DNA of 64,000 bases from Oscillospiraceae bacterium (GTDB lineage Bacteria; Bacillota; Clostridia; Oscillospirales; Oscillospiraceae): NCBI GenBank assembly GCA_015067725.1, contig SVLX01000009.1:1-64000 (forward strand). The letters are read 5' to 3'. The translations under genes and the position numbers were made by a program. Positions 26,288 to 35,616 of the stretch are shown here, one piece after another (the first letter of the stretch is position 1; each line of letters begins with the position of its first letter). The notes under the pieces were generated by a model. That model was given only the letters and a program-made list of their open reading frames with translations, did not search any database and had not been told where the DNA came from.

Positions 26288-26974
26288 ATGAAAAAGGTTT
26301 TGATTTTGGAAGACGAAGTCAATATCCGTAGCTTTGTGGTCATTAACTTGCGCAGAGCAGGTTATGATGCCATTGAAGCCGGAACTGGTGCTCAGGCTCT
26401 GGAGAGAATCCGGGAGAATCCGGATATCGGAGTGGCTATTCTGGACATTATGTTGCCGGACATGGATGGCTTTGAAGTCTGCCGCAGTATTCGGGCCAAC
26501 AACAAACAGATAGGCATCATCATGCTTACAGCCAGAACACAGGAAATGGATAAGGTCACCGGCCTGATGACCGGTGCGGACGACTATGTAACTAAGCCCT
26601 TTTCTCCCGCGGAGTTGACTGCCCGGATTGATGCGCTCTACCGCCGTATTGGTGGCGATGGCAATGGAGATATGGACTTGTTAACACAGGGACCCTTCAC
26701 GATGAATCTGCGTAACCGCACGCTGGAGAAGAACGACACCAAGATCCGTCTGACACAGGTGGAGTTTGCTATTGTAAAGATGTTTATGCAAAACCCCGGC
26801 AGAGCACTCTCCCGTGAGGATGTTCTGACCGAGGTCTGGGGTCCGGATTACGAAGGCGAACTGAAAATCGTGGATGTGAACATTCGCCGCTTGCGGATCA
26901 AGATCGAAGACGATGCCACCAAACCCAAGTATATTACTACAGTCTGGGGGTTCGGATACAAGTGGGGCAATTAA
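26288..26974 (+). CDS. OmpR/PhoB-family response regulator
   Basis: The 228-aa product has a receiver domain with phosphoacceptor D53 in AILDIMLPDMDG and K103 in VTKPF, then a winged-helix domain (LTQVEFAIVKMFMQNPGRA, VDVNIRRLRIKIE, ITTVWGFGYKW). The ATG follows AAGGAG. It overlaps the histidine kinase gene by 13 nt, so the two are made together. Its targets are unknown; the co-transcribed lipoprotein is a natural candidate. Confidence 0.95.
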   Translation: MKKVLILEDEVNIRSFVVINLRRAGYDAIEAGTGAQALERIRENPDIGVAILDIMLPDMDGFEVCRSIRANNKQIGIIMLTARTQEMDKVTGLMTGADDYVTKPFSPAELTARIDALYRRIGGDGNGDMDLLTQGPFTMNLRNRTLEKNDTKIRLTQVEFAIVKMFMQNPGRALSREDVLTEVWGPDYEGELKIVDVNIRRLRIKIEDDATKPKYITTVWGFGYKWGN

Positions 26975-28431
26975 ACCGTCATGGTAAATCCAGAACCCGG
27001 GAGAAGCTCAGGGCAAGACGTCAGGTCATCCGTGGTCTGCGTGGCCGGTGGATGACCCATACGGTTGGCCCGGTGCTGTTGTTCTCCTGCCTGTGTGTGT
27101 TGATTGTCACACTGTGCTTTGCTGCCTACTATTTCTCCAATATGCAGGCGGATATGCGCCACCGGGCAAAGACTACGGCGGATTTCTTCGCCAACTATAT
27201 TGGACAGAGCTACAATGAATACTATCAGTCCTGTATGACCTATGCCCGGAACTTTGATGAGAAGAACACCATCGAATTGCAATTCATTGATACTGCAGGT
27301 CGTTTGGTGGCTTCCTCCTATGGTCAGTGGGCTGGTAAATCTCCAACCACCTCCGATGTCAGCAAAGCCATGACCACCAAGGAAATCGAGCCCTTTGTTG
27401 GCACAGACCCAGACACCGGTGAGCGCATTATGGCCGTTTCCAGCCCCATGCTCTACACCAATGGCGAGGTTATTGGCGTGCTTCGTTTTGTAACCAGCCT
27501 GAAGATTGTGGAGCGGCAACTGGTATGGGTGGCAATCATTGCCTTGGCGATGGGTTTTATTCTGGTGCTGGTGGTCTTCCTCAGCAGTAACTTCTACATT
27601 AAGTCCATTCTTGAGCCGGTGGCGGAGATTACTGCAACAGCCAAACGTATCGCCGGTGGCAGCTACGGTGTCCAGATTCAGTCCAAGTACGATGATGAGA
27701 TTGGAGATTTGGCCCGCACCATCAACGATATGTCCAATAAAATCAACCAGAATGAAAAACTCCAGACGGAGTTCATTTCCTCTTTGTCTCACGAGTTGCG
27801 AACACCTCTGACTGCCATCAGTGGCTGGAGTGAGACGCTGCTCTCCGGCGACACCCTTGACCCGGAGGAAACCCGGCGGGGTATTGGCATCATCCAGAGA
27901 GAAAGCCGCCGCCTGACTGAGATGGTCATGGGTCTGCTGGAATTCACCCGGATGGAAGATGGGCGCACGACCCTGAATGTGGAGCTGACGGACATCCGGA
28001 GTGAGTTTGAAGATACCGTCTATATGTATGGCTCCAGACTGCGGCAGGATGGAATTATGCTGCAGGTGGTGGACGATGAAGACGATGTCCCGGAGATTCC
28101 CTGTGATGCCAAACGTATGCGGCAGGTTCTGCTGAATCTGCTTGACAATGCGGCAAAACATGGCGGCGAGGGAAAGCGCATAGAGACATCTATTCGTGCA
28201 GAGGGAGACTTTGTGGTGATTCGGGTCAGAGATTTTGGCCCGGGTATTCCCGAAGACGAGATTCCGCTGGTTAAGCGGAAGTTCTATAAGGGTAGCTCCA
28301 AAGCCCGTGGCTCCGGCATCGGACTGGCGGTCTGCGATGAAATTGTGGAGATGCATGGCGGTACACTGACGCTGGAGAATGCCCAGGGTGGTGGTACGCT
28401 GGTTACCGTAAAAATTCCGGCCAGCACTTGA
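26962..28431 (+). CDS. Sensor histidine kinase (PhoR/HAMP type)
   Basis: The 489-aa product starts at a GTG within the regulator gene. It has a basic cytoplasmic N-terminus, a first membrane helix (about 36-60), an extracellular domain of about 120 residues, a second helix (VWVAIIALAMGFILVLVVF), HAMP (ILEPVAEITATAKRIAGG), HisKA with SSLSHELRTPLTAISG, and an HATPase domain with NLLDNAAKHGG, DFGPGIP and GSGIGLAV. All catalytic boxes are present. It should phosphorylate the regulator encoded just before it in response to an extracellular signal, perhaps via the neighbouring lipoprotein (inference). Confidence 0.94.
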   Translation: MGQLNRHGKSRTREKLRARRQVIRGLRGRWMTHTVGPVLLFSCLCVLIVTLCFAAYYFSNMQADMRHRAKTTADFFANYIGQSYNEYYQSCMTYARNFDEKNTIELQFIDTAGRLVASSYGQWAGKSPTTSDVSKAMTTKEIEPFVGTDPDTGERIMAVSSPMLYTNGEVIGVLRFVTSLKIVERQLVWVAIIALAMGFILVLVVFLSSNFYIKSILEPVAEITATAKRIAGGSYGVQIQSKYDDEIGDLARTINDMSNKINQNEKLQTEFISSLSHELRTPLTAISGWSETLLSGDTLDPEETRRGIGIIQRESRRLTEMVMGLLEFTRMEDGRTTLNVELTDIRSEFEDTVYMYGSRLRQDGIMLQVVDDEDDVPEIPCDAKRMRQVLLNLLDNAAKHGGEGKRIETSIRAEGDFVVIRVRDFGPGIPEDEIPLVKRKFYKGSSKARGSGIGLAVCDEIVEMHGGTLTLENAQGGGTLVTVKIPAST

Positions 28432-28455
28432 TTTGGTACAGAAAGGCAACAGACC

Positions 28456-29463
28456 ATGAAGAATAAACAAAAACCTGTAATCCAAGAAAAATACAAGACC
28501 ATGATTGGCGGTCAGGCGCTGATAGAAGGCATTATGATGCGTGGACCTGACAAGGATGCTATTGTCGTCCGGGGCAAAGAGGGTCTGAAAATCGACATAA
28601 ACCCCAGAAAGTTGCCCGGGGAGAAGTCCATTCTCCGCTGGCCGCTGATTCGTGGCGTATATAACTTCTTCGGGGCGAATGTTACCGGCGTTAAGGCCAT
28701 TATGCGCTCTGCCGATTTGGCACCTGAGGAATACGCACCGGAAGAAGAACCCTCCAAACTGGACCTTTGGCTGGAAAAGAAACTGGGCGATGAGCGATTC
28801 CAGAAGTTTATCATTGGATTTGCTGTATTTCTGGGACTGGCGATGTCCATTGGATTGTTCTTCCTGTTGCCCATGGTCATTGGCAGCTTCTTCTATGGCA
28901 TCATCAAGAGCAATTTTCTCATTTGCCTGATTGAGGGCGTGGTTCGTATGGCCATCTTTATGGGCTATATGATTCTGGTATCCCGGATGAAGGATATGCG
29001 GCGGCTGTTCTCCTACCACGGCGCAGAGCATAAGACCATCCGCTGTTACGAGGCGAAATTACCGCTGACCGTGGAGAATGTACGTCTGCAAACCAGGAAG
29101 CATCCCCGCTGTGGCACCAGTTTCCTGCTGGTCATCATGTTGCTGTCCATTTTGGTCTTCTCTGCGGCTTCCTCCGGTCTGCTGGCAGTGGTGCCTGCGC
29201 TGGAGGCTATGCGGGGGAAATTCCTGTTTAAGCTGATTATGATTGGCTTTAAGCTGCTGCTGCTGCCTTTGCTGGTGGCCATCAGTTATGAGATTAATCG
29301 GCTGGTTGGGCGTTATGACAATGCCTTTACCAGAATTCTGACCGCACCCGGAATGTGGTTCCAGAATTTCACCACCAATGAGCCTGACGACTCTATGATT
29401 GAGGTGGCGATTGAAGCCCTTCAGGCCGTTATCCCTGAAGAGGAAGGTGCGGACAAATGGTAA
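28456..29463 (+). CDS. DUF1385 family membrane protein (YqhQ-like)
   Basis: The 335-aa product starts near GGQALIEGIMMRGPD, the hallmark of the family, and carries FSYHGAEHKTIRCYE and HPRCGTSFLL, histidine and cysteine motifs that could bind metal. It has about four membrane helices. No biochemical function is established. In Bacillota it is often next to prmC and prfA; here prmC overlaps its end by 7 nt and prfA is absent. Confidence 0.88.
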   Translation: MKNKQKPVIQEKYKTMIGGQALIEGIMMRGPDKDAIVVRGKEGLKIDINPRKLPGEKSILRWPLIRGVYNFFGANVTGVKAIMRSADLAPEEYAPEEEPSKLDLWLEKKLGDERFQKFIIGFAVFLGLAMSIGLFFLLPMVIGSFFYGIIKSNFLICLIEGVVRMAIFMGYMILVSRMKDMRRLFSYHGAEHKTIRCYEAKLPLTVENVRLQTRKHPRCGTSFLLVIMLLSILVFSAASSGLLAVVPALEAMRGKFLFKLIMIGFKLLLLPLLVAISYEINRLVGRYDNAFTRILTAPGMWFQNFTTNEPDDSMIEVAIEALQAVIPEEEGADKW

Positions 29464-30332
29464 AGCGTTATGCTGAACTGTATACCGAAGCCAGAAGACT
29501 GCTGATTCCTACAGAGGGGCAGGAGCGCGCCGGAATGATTGCCAGAGAGTTACTGTGCGCCGTCTCCGGACTGCGGCAGGAGGAACTCCTTGCCCGCCGG
29601 GATAACTACGCAGGCGATGAGGTCTGCCAGAAAATGGAGACCTGCGTCAACCGCGCCCTGACCGGTGAACCACTGGCCTATATCCTGGAGGAATGGGACT
29701 TTTTCGGTATGACCCTGTATGTCAACCGGGATGTATTGATTCCCCGGGACGATACCTGCGCCGTGACGGAGCTGGCCATCCTCCAGTCGCTTCAGTTGGA
29801 ATCTGATCCCCGCATTCTGGATTTGTGTACCGGATCAGGTTGCGTGGGCCTCGCCATTGCGCAGCGGGTGAAGGATGCCCGGGTGACACTGGCAGATATT
29901 TCCAGAGAGGCGCTCGCTGTGGCCAAAAAGAACGTCACTGCCCAGAAACTCACCGGTCGGGTGAGCTGTGTCCAAGCCGATGCGCTGGGTCAACCGCCGG
30001 CTTTTTTGGGCAGCTTTGACCTGATTGTTTCTAACCCGCCCTATGTCCGTTCGGAGGAAATGGAAATATTGGAGCCCAGTGTCCGGGACTTTGAGCCCCA
30101 TCTGGCGTTGGATGGTGGTGATGACGGTCTGGATTTCTACCGGGCAATCACCAGAAATTACAGCAGACTCCTGAAGCCGGAGGGCTACCTGTGCTATGAA
30201 TTCGGCATGGGGCAGGGGAATGCGGTTTGCGATATTCTGGAATCGGAGAATTTCCGGATTCTGGAGCGGAAAAAGGATTTTCGCCAAATTGAACGGGCAG
30301 TTTTAGCCCAAAAAAACAGAGAGGAAGAGTGA
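29457..30332 (+). CDS. prmC: Release factor glutamine methyltransferase
   Basis: The 291-aa product methylates the GGQ glutamine of peptide-chain release factors using SAM. It has an N-terminal helical domain, the SAM-binding [16 protein letters not shown] near residue 122 and the catalytic NPPYV near 194. Length is normal. It overlaps the DUF1385 gene by 7 nt and is followed after 1 nt by recA. The start is the ATG in AAATGG. Confidence 0.93.
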   Translation: MVKRYAELYTEARRLLIPTEGQERAGMIARELLCAVSGLRQEELLARRDNYAGDEVCQKMETCVNRALTGEPLAYILEEWDFFGMTLYVNRDVLIPRDDTCAVTELAILQSLQLESDPRILDLCTGSGCVGLAIAQRVKDARVTLADISREALAVAKKNVTAQKLTGRVSCVQADALGQPPAFLGSFDLIVSNPPYVRSEEMEILEPSVRDFEPHLALDGGDDGLDFYRAITRNYSRLLKPEGYLCYEFGMGQGNAVCDILESENFRILERKKDFRQIERAVLAQKNREEE

Positions 30333-30333
30333 C

Positions 30334-31443
30334 ATGGCATCTAAGAAAACCAGTTATGAAGCCCCCACCCCCGCTGGGGACAAGAAGAAAGCATTGGAGA
30401 CCGCATTGGCTCAGATCGAGAAGACCTATGGAAAGGGTACGGTCATGCGCCTGGGGGACCGCCCGGAGATGAGCGTGGATGCCATTCCCACCGGCTCTCT
30501 GGCCCTGGATGCCGCTCTGGGTATTGGCGGTGTGCCTAAGGGCAGAATCATTGAAATCTATGGCCCTGAATCCTCCGGTAAGACTACCCTCGCGTTGCAT
30601 ATTCTGGCTGAGGCACAGAAGCGGGGCGGCGAAGTGGCTTTTGTGGACGCAGAGCATGCCCTTGACCCCGATTATGCGGCGGCTCTGGGTGTGGATATTG
30701 ACTCCATGCTGGTCTCTCAGCCCGATACCGGTGAGCAGGCTTTGGAAATTGCTGACGCGCTGGTCCGTTCCGGTGCTGTGGACGCTGTGGTTGTGGACTC
30801 TGTCGCTGCACTGACCCCCCGGGCAGAAATTGAAGGCGAAATGGGCGACAGCTTTGTGGGTTTGCAGGCTCGTCTTATGTCTCAGGCTCTGCGTAAGTTG
30901 GCTGGTTCCATCTCCAAGACCAACTGCGTGGTTATCTTTATCAATCAGCTTAGAATGAAGATTGGCGTCATGTACGGCAACCCAGAAACGACCACCGGTG
31001 GCAATGCGCTGAAGTTCTATGCCTCCGTCCGCCTGGATGTGCGCCGTGTGGAGTCGATCAAGAATGGTACTGACGTGGTGGGTAACCGTACGCGTGTCAA
31101 GGTGGTTAAGAACAAGGTCGCACCCCCCTTCAAGGAGGCGATGTTTGACATCATGTACGGCGAAGGCATCTCTAAGGCCGGCGAAATTCTGGATATGGCC
31201 GTGGAGCTGGAGTTGGTGCAAAAGAGCGGAAGCTGGTTCTCTATGGATGGCGAACGAATCGGTCAGGGTAGAGACAATGCGAAGGCTTTCCTGCTGGCTC
31301 GTCCTGAATTGCTGGATACACTGGAGGAAAAGGTGAGAGAAAACCTCTTTAAGCTCCAGTCCGGCCCCAAGGCAAAAATGGCTGCCAGAGCTGCAGAAAA
31401 ACCGGTAAGCATCAGCGCCGACGATTTCAGTGATGAAGATTGA
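30334..31443 (+). CDS. recA: Recombinase RecA
   Basis: This is a full 369-aa RecA, the ATP-dependent strand-exchange protein and co-protease for LexA. Visible are Walker [14 protein letters not shown], the family segment [19 protein letters not shown], Walker [13 protein letters not shown], and the near-invariant [20 protein letters not shown] region (loop L2 around 200). An acidic C-terminal tail ends SADDFSDED. The recX gene overlaps its end, a common arrangement. Confidence 0.98.
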   Translation: MASKKTSYEAPTPAGDKKKALETALAQIEKTYGKGTVMRLGDRPEMSVDAIPTGSLALDAALGIGGVPKGRIIEIYGPESSGKTTLALHILAEAQKRGGEVAFVDAEHALDPDYAAALGVDIDSMLVSQPDTGEQALEIADALVRSGAVDAVVVDSVAALTPRAEIEGEMGDSFVGLQARLMSQALRKLAGSISKTNCVVIFINQLRMKIGVMYGNPETTTGGNALKFYASVRLDVRRVESIKNGTDVVGNRTRVKVVKNKVAPPFKEAMFDIMYGEGISKAGEILDMAVELELVQKSGSWFSMDGERIGQGRDNAKAFLLARPELLDTLEEKVRENLFKLQSGPKAKMAARAAEKPVSISADDFSDED

Positions 31444-32059
31444 GTCCATTGCCCAAAAGCCTGACCGGGCAGGTCGATATCGGGTGGAGTTGTCAGACGG
31501 CAAGGTTTTAAGACTCTATCCCCAGACGCTGGCTGACCACGGGCTGTCTGCAGGTAGATCGCTGACGGATGAGGAATTAAAGGCCCTGTATCAGGATGCC
31601 GGTGCGGTTTCCGCCAAAATGCGGGCGGTGCGGATTGTTGCTGCCACCTCAGTTTCGGCCGGAGACCTGGAAGACAGACTGCGCCGGAAAGGGGAAACCC
31701 CGGATGATGCGAAGGCTGCCGTGGAATGGATGCGGGAGCTGGACTTTGTCGATGATTTAAGCACAGCAAAGCAGTTGGTGCGCCGGGGTCTGGCTAAGGG
31801 CTATGGCGTTAACCGTCTGCGGCAGATGCTGTATGAAAAGAAGATTCCCAAATCACTTTGGGAGGAGGCTTTGGCAGATTTGCCTGAGCCGGATGAAGAA
31901 ATTGACCGCTTTCTGGAGCAAAGGCTCAGCCCGGAAGCGGACAGCAAAGAGCTAAAACGTACCATTGACGCACTCCTGCGCCGGGGCCATTTGTGGACAG
32001 ACATCCGCAGAGCGTTGACCCGGCGCGGGCAGACAGTGGAACACGAACCGGAGGAATGA
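31433..32059 (+). CDS. recX: Regulatory protein RecX
   Basis: The 208-aa product has tandem three-helix RecX modules ([21 protein letters not shown], then the [24 protein letters not shown] segment). RecX binds RecA filaments and limits their activity. I use the ATG that overlaps the recA stop by 11 nt; a GTG codon directly precedes it in frame. No clear ribosome site is visible, so translation is probably coupled to recA. Confidence 0.9.
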   Translation: MKIESIAQKPDRAGRYRVELSDGKVLRLYPQTLADHGLSAGRSLTDEELKALYQDAGAVSAKMRAVRIVAATSVSAGDLEDRLRRKGETPDDAKAAVEWMRELDFVDDLSTAKQLVRRGLAKGYGVNRLRQMLYEKKIPKSLWEEALADLPEPDEEIDRFLEQRLSPEADSKELKRTIDALLRRGHLWTDIRRALTRRGQTVEHEPEE

Positions 32060-32061
32060 AC

Positions 32062-33390
32062 GTGGCAAATATTGGATTTATCTCCCTGGGCTGCGCCAAA
32101 AATCAGGTAAACTGTGAGCAGATGATGTATCGCCTCCAATCAGCCGGGCATGAGATCTTGCCGGGTATTGAGGGTGCGGATTTGGTGATCATCAACACCT
32201 GCGGTTTTATTGACTCTGCCAAGTCAGAAGCCATTGAAAACATCCTTATGGCCGGCCAGTTGAAAGAAGCCGGCCTGGTGGGCAAAATTCTGGTTACCGG
32301 GTGTCTGTCTCAGCGGTACCAGGATGAGATTCTGCAGGAGATGCCGGAGGTTGACGGGCTTCTTGGCACAGGCAGTTATGATGAGGTTGTACCCGTGGTG
32401 GAGCAGATGCTCTCCGGTGAGCAAATCTGCCGCTTTGGTGACATCCACAAGCCGGAGGAGGAATGTGGGCGTGTGCTGACTACACCACAGCACTATGCTT
32501 ACTTAAAAATTGCTGAGGGCTGTGACAATCGCTGTGCTTACTGCGTGATTCCCTCCCTGCGGGGCAAATACCGCAGCCGACAGATGGATGATGTACTCTA
32601 TGAAGCCCGGATGTTGGCGGCAGATGGTGTCAAGGAGCTGATTGTCATTGCTCAGGATACCAGCCGCTATGGCAAGGATTTGCCCGGACATAAGCGCCTT
32701 TTGCCGGAATTGCTTCGTCAGCTTTGCCGGATTGATGGAATCCACTGGGTCCGGGTACACTACCTCTACCCTGATGAGATGGATGACGAATTGATTGATG
32801 TTCTGGCGACAGAAGATAAGATTGTCAAGTATCTGGATATCCCCATCCAGCACATTAATGACACCATACTCAAGCGGATGAACCGTCGGGGTAATGGCGC
32901 TTATGTTGAGGCGCTCTTCAATAAACTCCGTCAGCGGTTACCCGGTCTGGTGCTCCGTACCAGTCTCATTACCGGTCTCCCCGGCGAAGGGGAAGAAGAA
33001 TTCCAGGAGCTGTGTCAATTCCTGAAGCGGGCGAAGCTGGAGCGTGTTGGCGCATTTGCCTTCTCTCCGGAGGAGGGAACACCGGCGGCCAATATGGAGC
33101 ATCCCGATCAGGAAATTGCTGCGCAGCGGGCGGAAATCATTGAAGAACTCCAGTCCAGAATTATGGACGATTATAACGAAAGCCTTATTGGTAAGACTAT
33201 GGAAGTGCTCAGCGACGGCTATGACCCGGAAGAAGACCTGTACTATGGTCGCACCTATGCTGACTCGCCGGACATTGACGGCAGAGTGTGGTTTACCGCA
33301 GAGCGCACCGTAAAGACCGGTACATTCTGTATGGTGACCATCACCGGCAGTCGTGACGGTGAGCTGATGGGAGAGGAGGCCGTACAATGA
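32062..33390 (+). CDS. rimO: Ribosomal protein S12 methylthiotransferase
   Basis: RimO adds a methylthio group to an aspartate of ribosomal protein S12 using radical SAM chemistry and two 4Fe-4S clusters. The 442-aa product has the N-terminal UPF0004 cluster domain (GFISLGCAKNQVNCE, cysteine residues near 10, 46 and 80), the radical-SAM C-x3-C-x2-C in CDNRCAYC, and a C-terminal TRAM domain. The GTG is preferred because GGAGG lies 7 nt before it; the ATG 6 nt upstream is too close to that site. The end overlaps pgsA by 4 nt. Confidence 0.94.
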   Translation: MANIGFISLGCAKNQVNCEQMMYRLQSAGHEILPGIEGADLVIINTCGFIDSAKSEAIENILMAGQLKEAGLVGKILVTGCLSQRYQDEILQEMPEVDGLLGTGSYDEVVPVVEQMLSGEQICRFGDIHKPEEECGRVLTTPQHYAYLKIAEGCDNRCAYCVIPSLRGKYRSRQMDDVLYEARMLAADGVKELIVIAQDTSRYGKDLPGHKRLLPELLRQLCRIDGIHWVRVHYLYPDEMDDELIDVLATEDKIVKYLDIPIQHINDTILKRMNRRGNGAYVEALFNKLRQRLPGLVLRTSLITGLPGEGEEEFQELCQFLKRAKLERVGAFAFSPEEGTPAANMEHPDQEIAAQRAEIIEELQSRIMDDYNESLIGKTMEVLSDGYDPEEDLYYGRTYADSPDIDGRVWFTAERTVKTGTFCMVTITGSRDGELMGEEAVQ

Positions 33391-33923
33391 CAACAGCCAG
33401 TAGAATTACCCTACTCCGGGTATTGATGATCCCGGTATTTATGGTCTTTATGTACCTCAGCGGCGGCCAGTCCGGTCTGTGGATGATCATTGCTCTTGCT
33501 GTGTTCATCATTGCCAGCCTGACGGATTATGTGGATGGCTATATCGCCCGCCACTGCAATCAGGTCAGTAATTTCGGTAAATTCCTTGACCCGCTGGCGG
33601 ATAAGATTTTGGTGATTGCCGCCATGACCATGTTCTGCGAATGGGGAATGTGGCCGGCATGGGCGCTGATGATTGTCCTGACCAGAGAATTTGCCGTCAC
33701 CGGTCTAAGGCTGGTGGCTGTGGGCAATGGTACGGTCATTGCCGCCGGTTGGTCCGGCAAGGTGAAGACTGCCAGCACCATGGTTGGCCTGTGCGTCCAG
33801 ATGGCATTCCCCGGCGTTGAAATTATCCGCTATCTGGTGGTTGGCGTGGTGGTTGTGACCACGGTCTACTCCGGCGTGGAGTATTTTGCGAAAAACTGGG
33901 GCTGTCTGTGGAGTAAGCCTTGA
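33387..33923 (+). CDS. pgsA: CDP-diacylglycerol-glycerol-3-phosphate 3-phosphatidyltransferase
   Basis: The 178-aa integral membrane enzyme makes phosphatidylglycerol phosphate. The CDP-alcohol phosphotransferase motif D-x2-DG-x2-AR-x8-G-x3-D-x3-D is complete (DYVDGYIAR then GKFLDPLADK). About five membrane helices are present. Its product phosphatidylglycerol is the donor for LtaS-type enzymes such as the one encoded at 16751. The start overlaps the rimO stop, and the cysS promoter -35 box overlaps its own stop codon. Confidence 0.95.
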   Translation: MTTASRITLLRVLMIPVFMVFMYLSGGQSGLWMIIALAVFIIASLTDYVDGYIARHCNQVSNFGKFLDPLADKILVIAAMTMFCEWGMWPAWALMIVLTREFAVTGLRLVAVGNGTVIAAGWSGKVKTASTMVGLCVQMAFPGVEIIRYLVVGVVVVTTVYSGVEYFAKNWGCLWSKP

Positions 33924-33949
33924 CAAGTAGCCACCCGAGGTGGTAGAAT
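33920..33949 (+). promoter_or_regulatory. Sigma-A promoter of the T-box/cysS unit
   Basis: Consensus TTGACA and TAGAAT are separated by 18 nt. The -35 box includes the TGA stop codon of pgsA, so the promoter starts inside the preceding gene. Transcription should begin near 33956, right at the head of the T-box leader. Confidence 0.85.
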
Positions 33950-33955
33950 GACACA

Positions 33956-34163
33956 AACTGAATATCACGAAGAACGGAAAGAGTAAGGCGTGGAAAACAC
34001 CAGAGAGCCGGGGTCGTTGGCTGAGAGCCCGGGCAGTGGGAAGCGCCCCAAGTGCGTCCGGGAGTGAGGGGAGACCCCGTTGGCTGCGTTAAAGCCGGAG
34101 TGATAAATCAGAGTGGAACCGCGAGCTGTGCCCGCCTCTTGACATACCAGGAGGCGGGCTTTA
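33956..34163 (+). promoter_or_regulatory. T-box leader (tRNA-Cys responsive) of cysS
   Basis: The T-box signature AGAGTGGAACCGCG is at 34110-34123, followed by an intrinsic terminator. The TGGA within it would pair with a UCCA acceptor end, matching the U discriminator base of tRNA-Cys. A TGC triplet at 34053-34055, on the 3' side of the long stem I region, is the likely cysteine specifier codon. By family knowledge uncharged tRNA-Cys stabilises the antiterminator and switches on cysS, and perhaps the following polA-rimI-tsaD genes. Confidence 0.9.
34131..34163 (+). terminator. T-box-controlled terminator
   Basis: CCCGCCTC pairs with GAGGCGGG across a 12-nt loop, followed by CTTTATTGATTTT. 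It lies just after the T-box sequence, 28 nt before the cysS start, as expected for the expression platform. Confidence 0.85.
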
Positions 34164-34190
34164 TTGATTTTGAATGAGAGGTTGATTACC

Positions 34191-35615
34191 ATGTATTTGT
34201 ACAATTCCCTGACCCATAAGAAAGAGTTGTTTGTCCCCAACCACACCGACGTGGTGAAGATGTATACCTGTGGCCCTACCGTGTACCATTTTGCCCATAT
34301 CGGCAATCTGCGTTCCTACATCATGGAGGATATCCTGGAGAAGTACCTGCGCTATGTGGGCTATCCCGTGAAGCGGGTCATGAATATCACTGACGTGGGT
34401 CATCTGGCCTCCGATGCCGATACCGGCGAGGACAAGATGCTCAAGGGCGCAAAGCGGGAGCAGAAGACCGTCATGGAGATTGCCCAGTTCTATACCGATG
34501 CGTTCTTTGAAGACTGCCGGAAGCTGAACATTAAGCGTCCCGATGTGGTCGAACCTGCGACCGGTTGCATCGATGAGTTCATCAAGCTGGTTTCCGGCCT
34601 GATGGAGAGGGGCTATGCCTACTTTGCCGGTGGCAATGTGTATTTCGACACTTCCAAGCTGGAGAAATACTATGTGTTCAATGACCATGATGAAGAAGAT
34701 CTGGCTGTGGGTGTCCGGGAAGGTGTGGAAGAAGACACCAACAAGCGGAACAAGAATGACTTTGTCCTCTGGTTCACCAAGTCCAAGTTTGAAGATCAGG
34801 CCCTGAAGTGGGATTCTCCCTGGGGTGTGGGCTATCCCGGCTGGCACATTGAATGTTCCGGTATCTCTCTGAAGCATCTGGGCGAAGATTTGGATATCCA
34901 CTGCGGCGGCATTGACAATGCTTTCCCTCACCACACCAATGAGATTGCCCAAAGCGAAGCCTTCCTGGGGCATAAGTGGTGTAACTATTGGTTCCATGTC
35001 CACCACCTGAATACGGAAGGTGGCAAGATGTCTAAGTCCAAGGGCGAATTCCTGACCGTCTCCCTGCTGGAGAGCAAGGGCTATGACCCCATGGTTTACC
35101 GCTTCTTCTGCCTCCAGAGTCACTATCGCCGCAATCTGGTCTTTAGCTGGGAGAATCTGGACAATGCGGTTGCCGCTTATGACAAGCTGATTGCCAAGAT
35201 TGCCACGCTGAATCCCGATTCCGGGGAAGTGGTGGACGAAGCCGCTCTGCAGAGCATGAAAGATCGTTTCACCAAGGCTATGGACGGTGACCTGAATACT
35301 TCTCTGGCAGTTACGGCGCTTTACGATGTGCTGAAGGCAAAGACCAATGATGCCACTAAGCTGGCGGCTCTGGCTGACTTTGACAATGTCATGAGTCTGG
35401 ATTTGCTGGCCCATGCGGAGAAGGTGCGTCAGGAAAGCAGGGCACAGGAAGCCGCTGAGGAGACCGACCCCGAAATTGACGCTCTGGTGCTCCAGCGGAC
35501 TGAGGCGAAGAAAGCCAAAAACTGGGCCGAGGCTGACCGTATTCGTGATGAACTGAAAGCCCGGGGCATTTCCATCATTGATACCCCTCAGGGCGCAAAG
35601 TGGAGAAGAGACTGA
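34191..35615 (+). CDS. cysS: Cysteinyl-tRNA synthetase
   Basis: This class I synthetase of 474 aa charges tRNA-Cys. The nucleotide-binding HIGH-type motif is FAHIGN near residue 31, in the segment [13 protein letters not shown] where C28 begins the zinc site; HIECSG and HHTNE complete the zinc ligands. The KMSKS loop is GGKMSKSKG near 268. A C-terminal DALR-type domain follows. The start is the ATG after GAGAGGTTGATTACC; the frame extends a little upstream into the terminator. Control is by the T-box just upstream. One base separates it from polA. Confidence 0.97.
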   Translation: MYLYNSLTHKKELFVPNHTDVVKMYTCGPTVYHFAHIGNLRSYIMEDILEKYLRYVGYPVKRVMNITDVGHLASDADTGEDKMLKGAKREQKTVMEIAQFYTDAFFEDCRKLNIKRPDVVEPATGCIDEFIKLVSGLMERGYAYFAGGNVYFDTSKLEKYYVFNDHDEEDLAVGVREGVEEDTNKRNKNDFVLWFTKSKFEDQALKWDSPWGVGYPGWHIECSGISLKHLGEDLDIHCGGIDNAFPHHTNEIAQSEAFLGHKWCNYWFHVHHLNTEGGKMSKSKGEFLTVSLLESKGYDPMVYRFFCLQSHYRRNLVFSWENLDNAVAAYDKLIAKIATLNPDSGEVVDEAALQSMKDRFTKAMDGDLNTSLAVTALYDVLKAKTNDATKLAALADFDNVMSLDLLAHAEKVRQESRAQEAAEETDPEIDALVLQRTEAKKAKNWAEADRIRDELKARGISIIDTPQGAKWRRD

Positions 35616-35616
35616 T

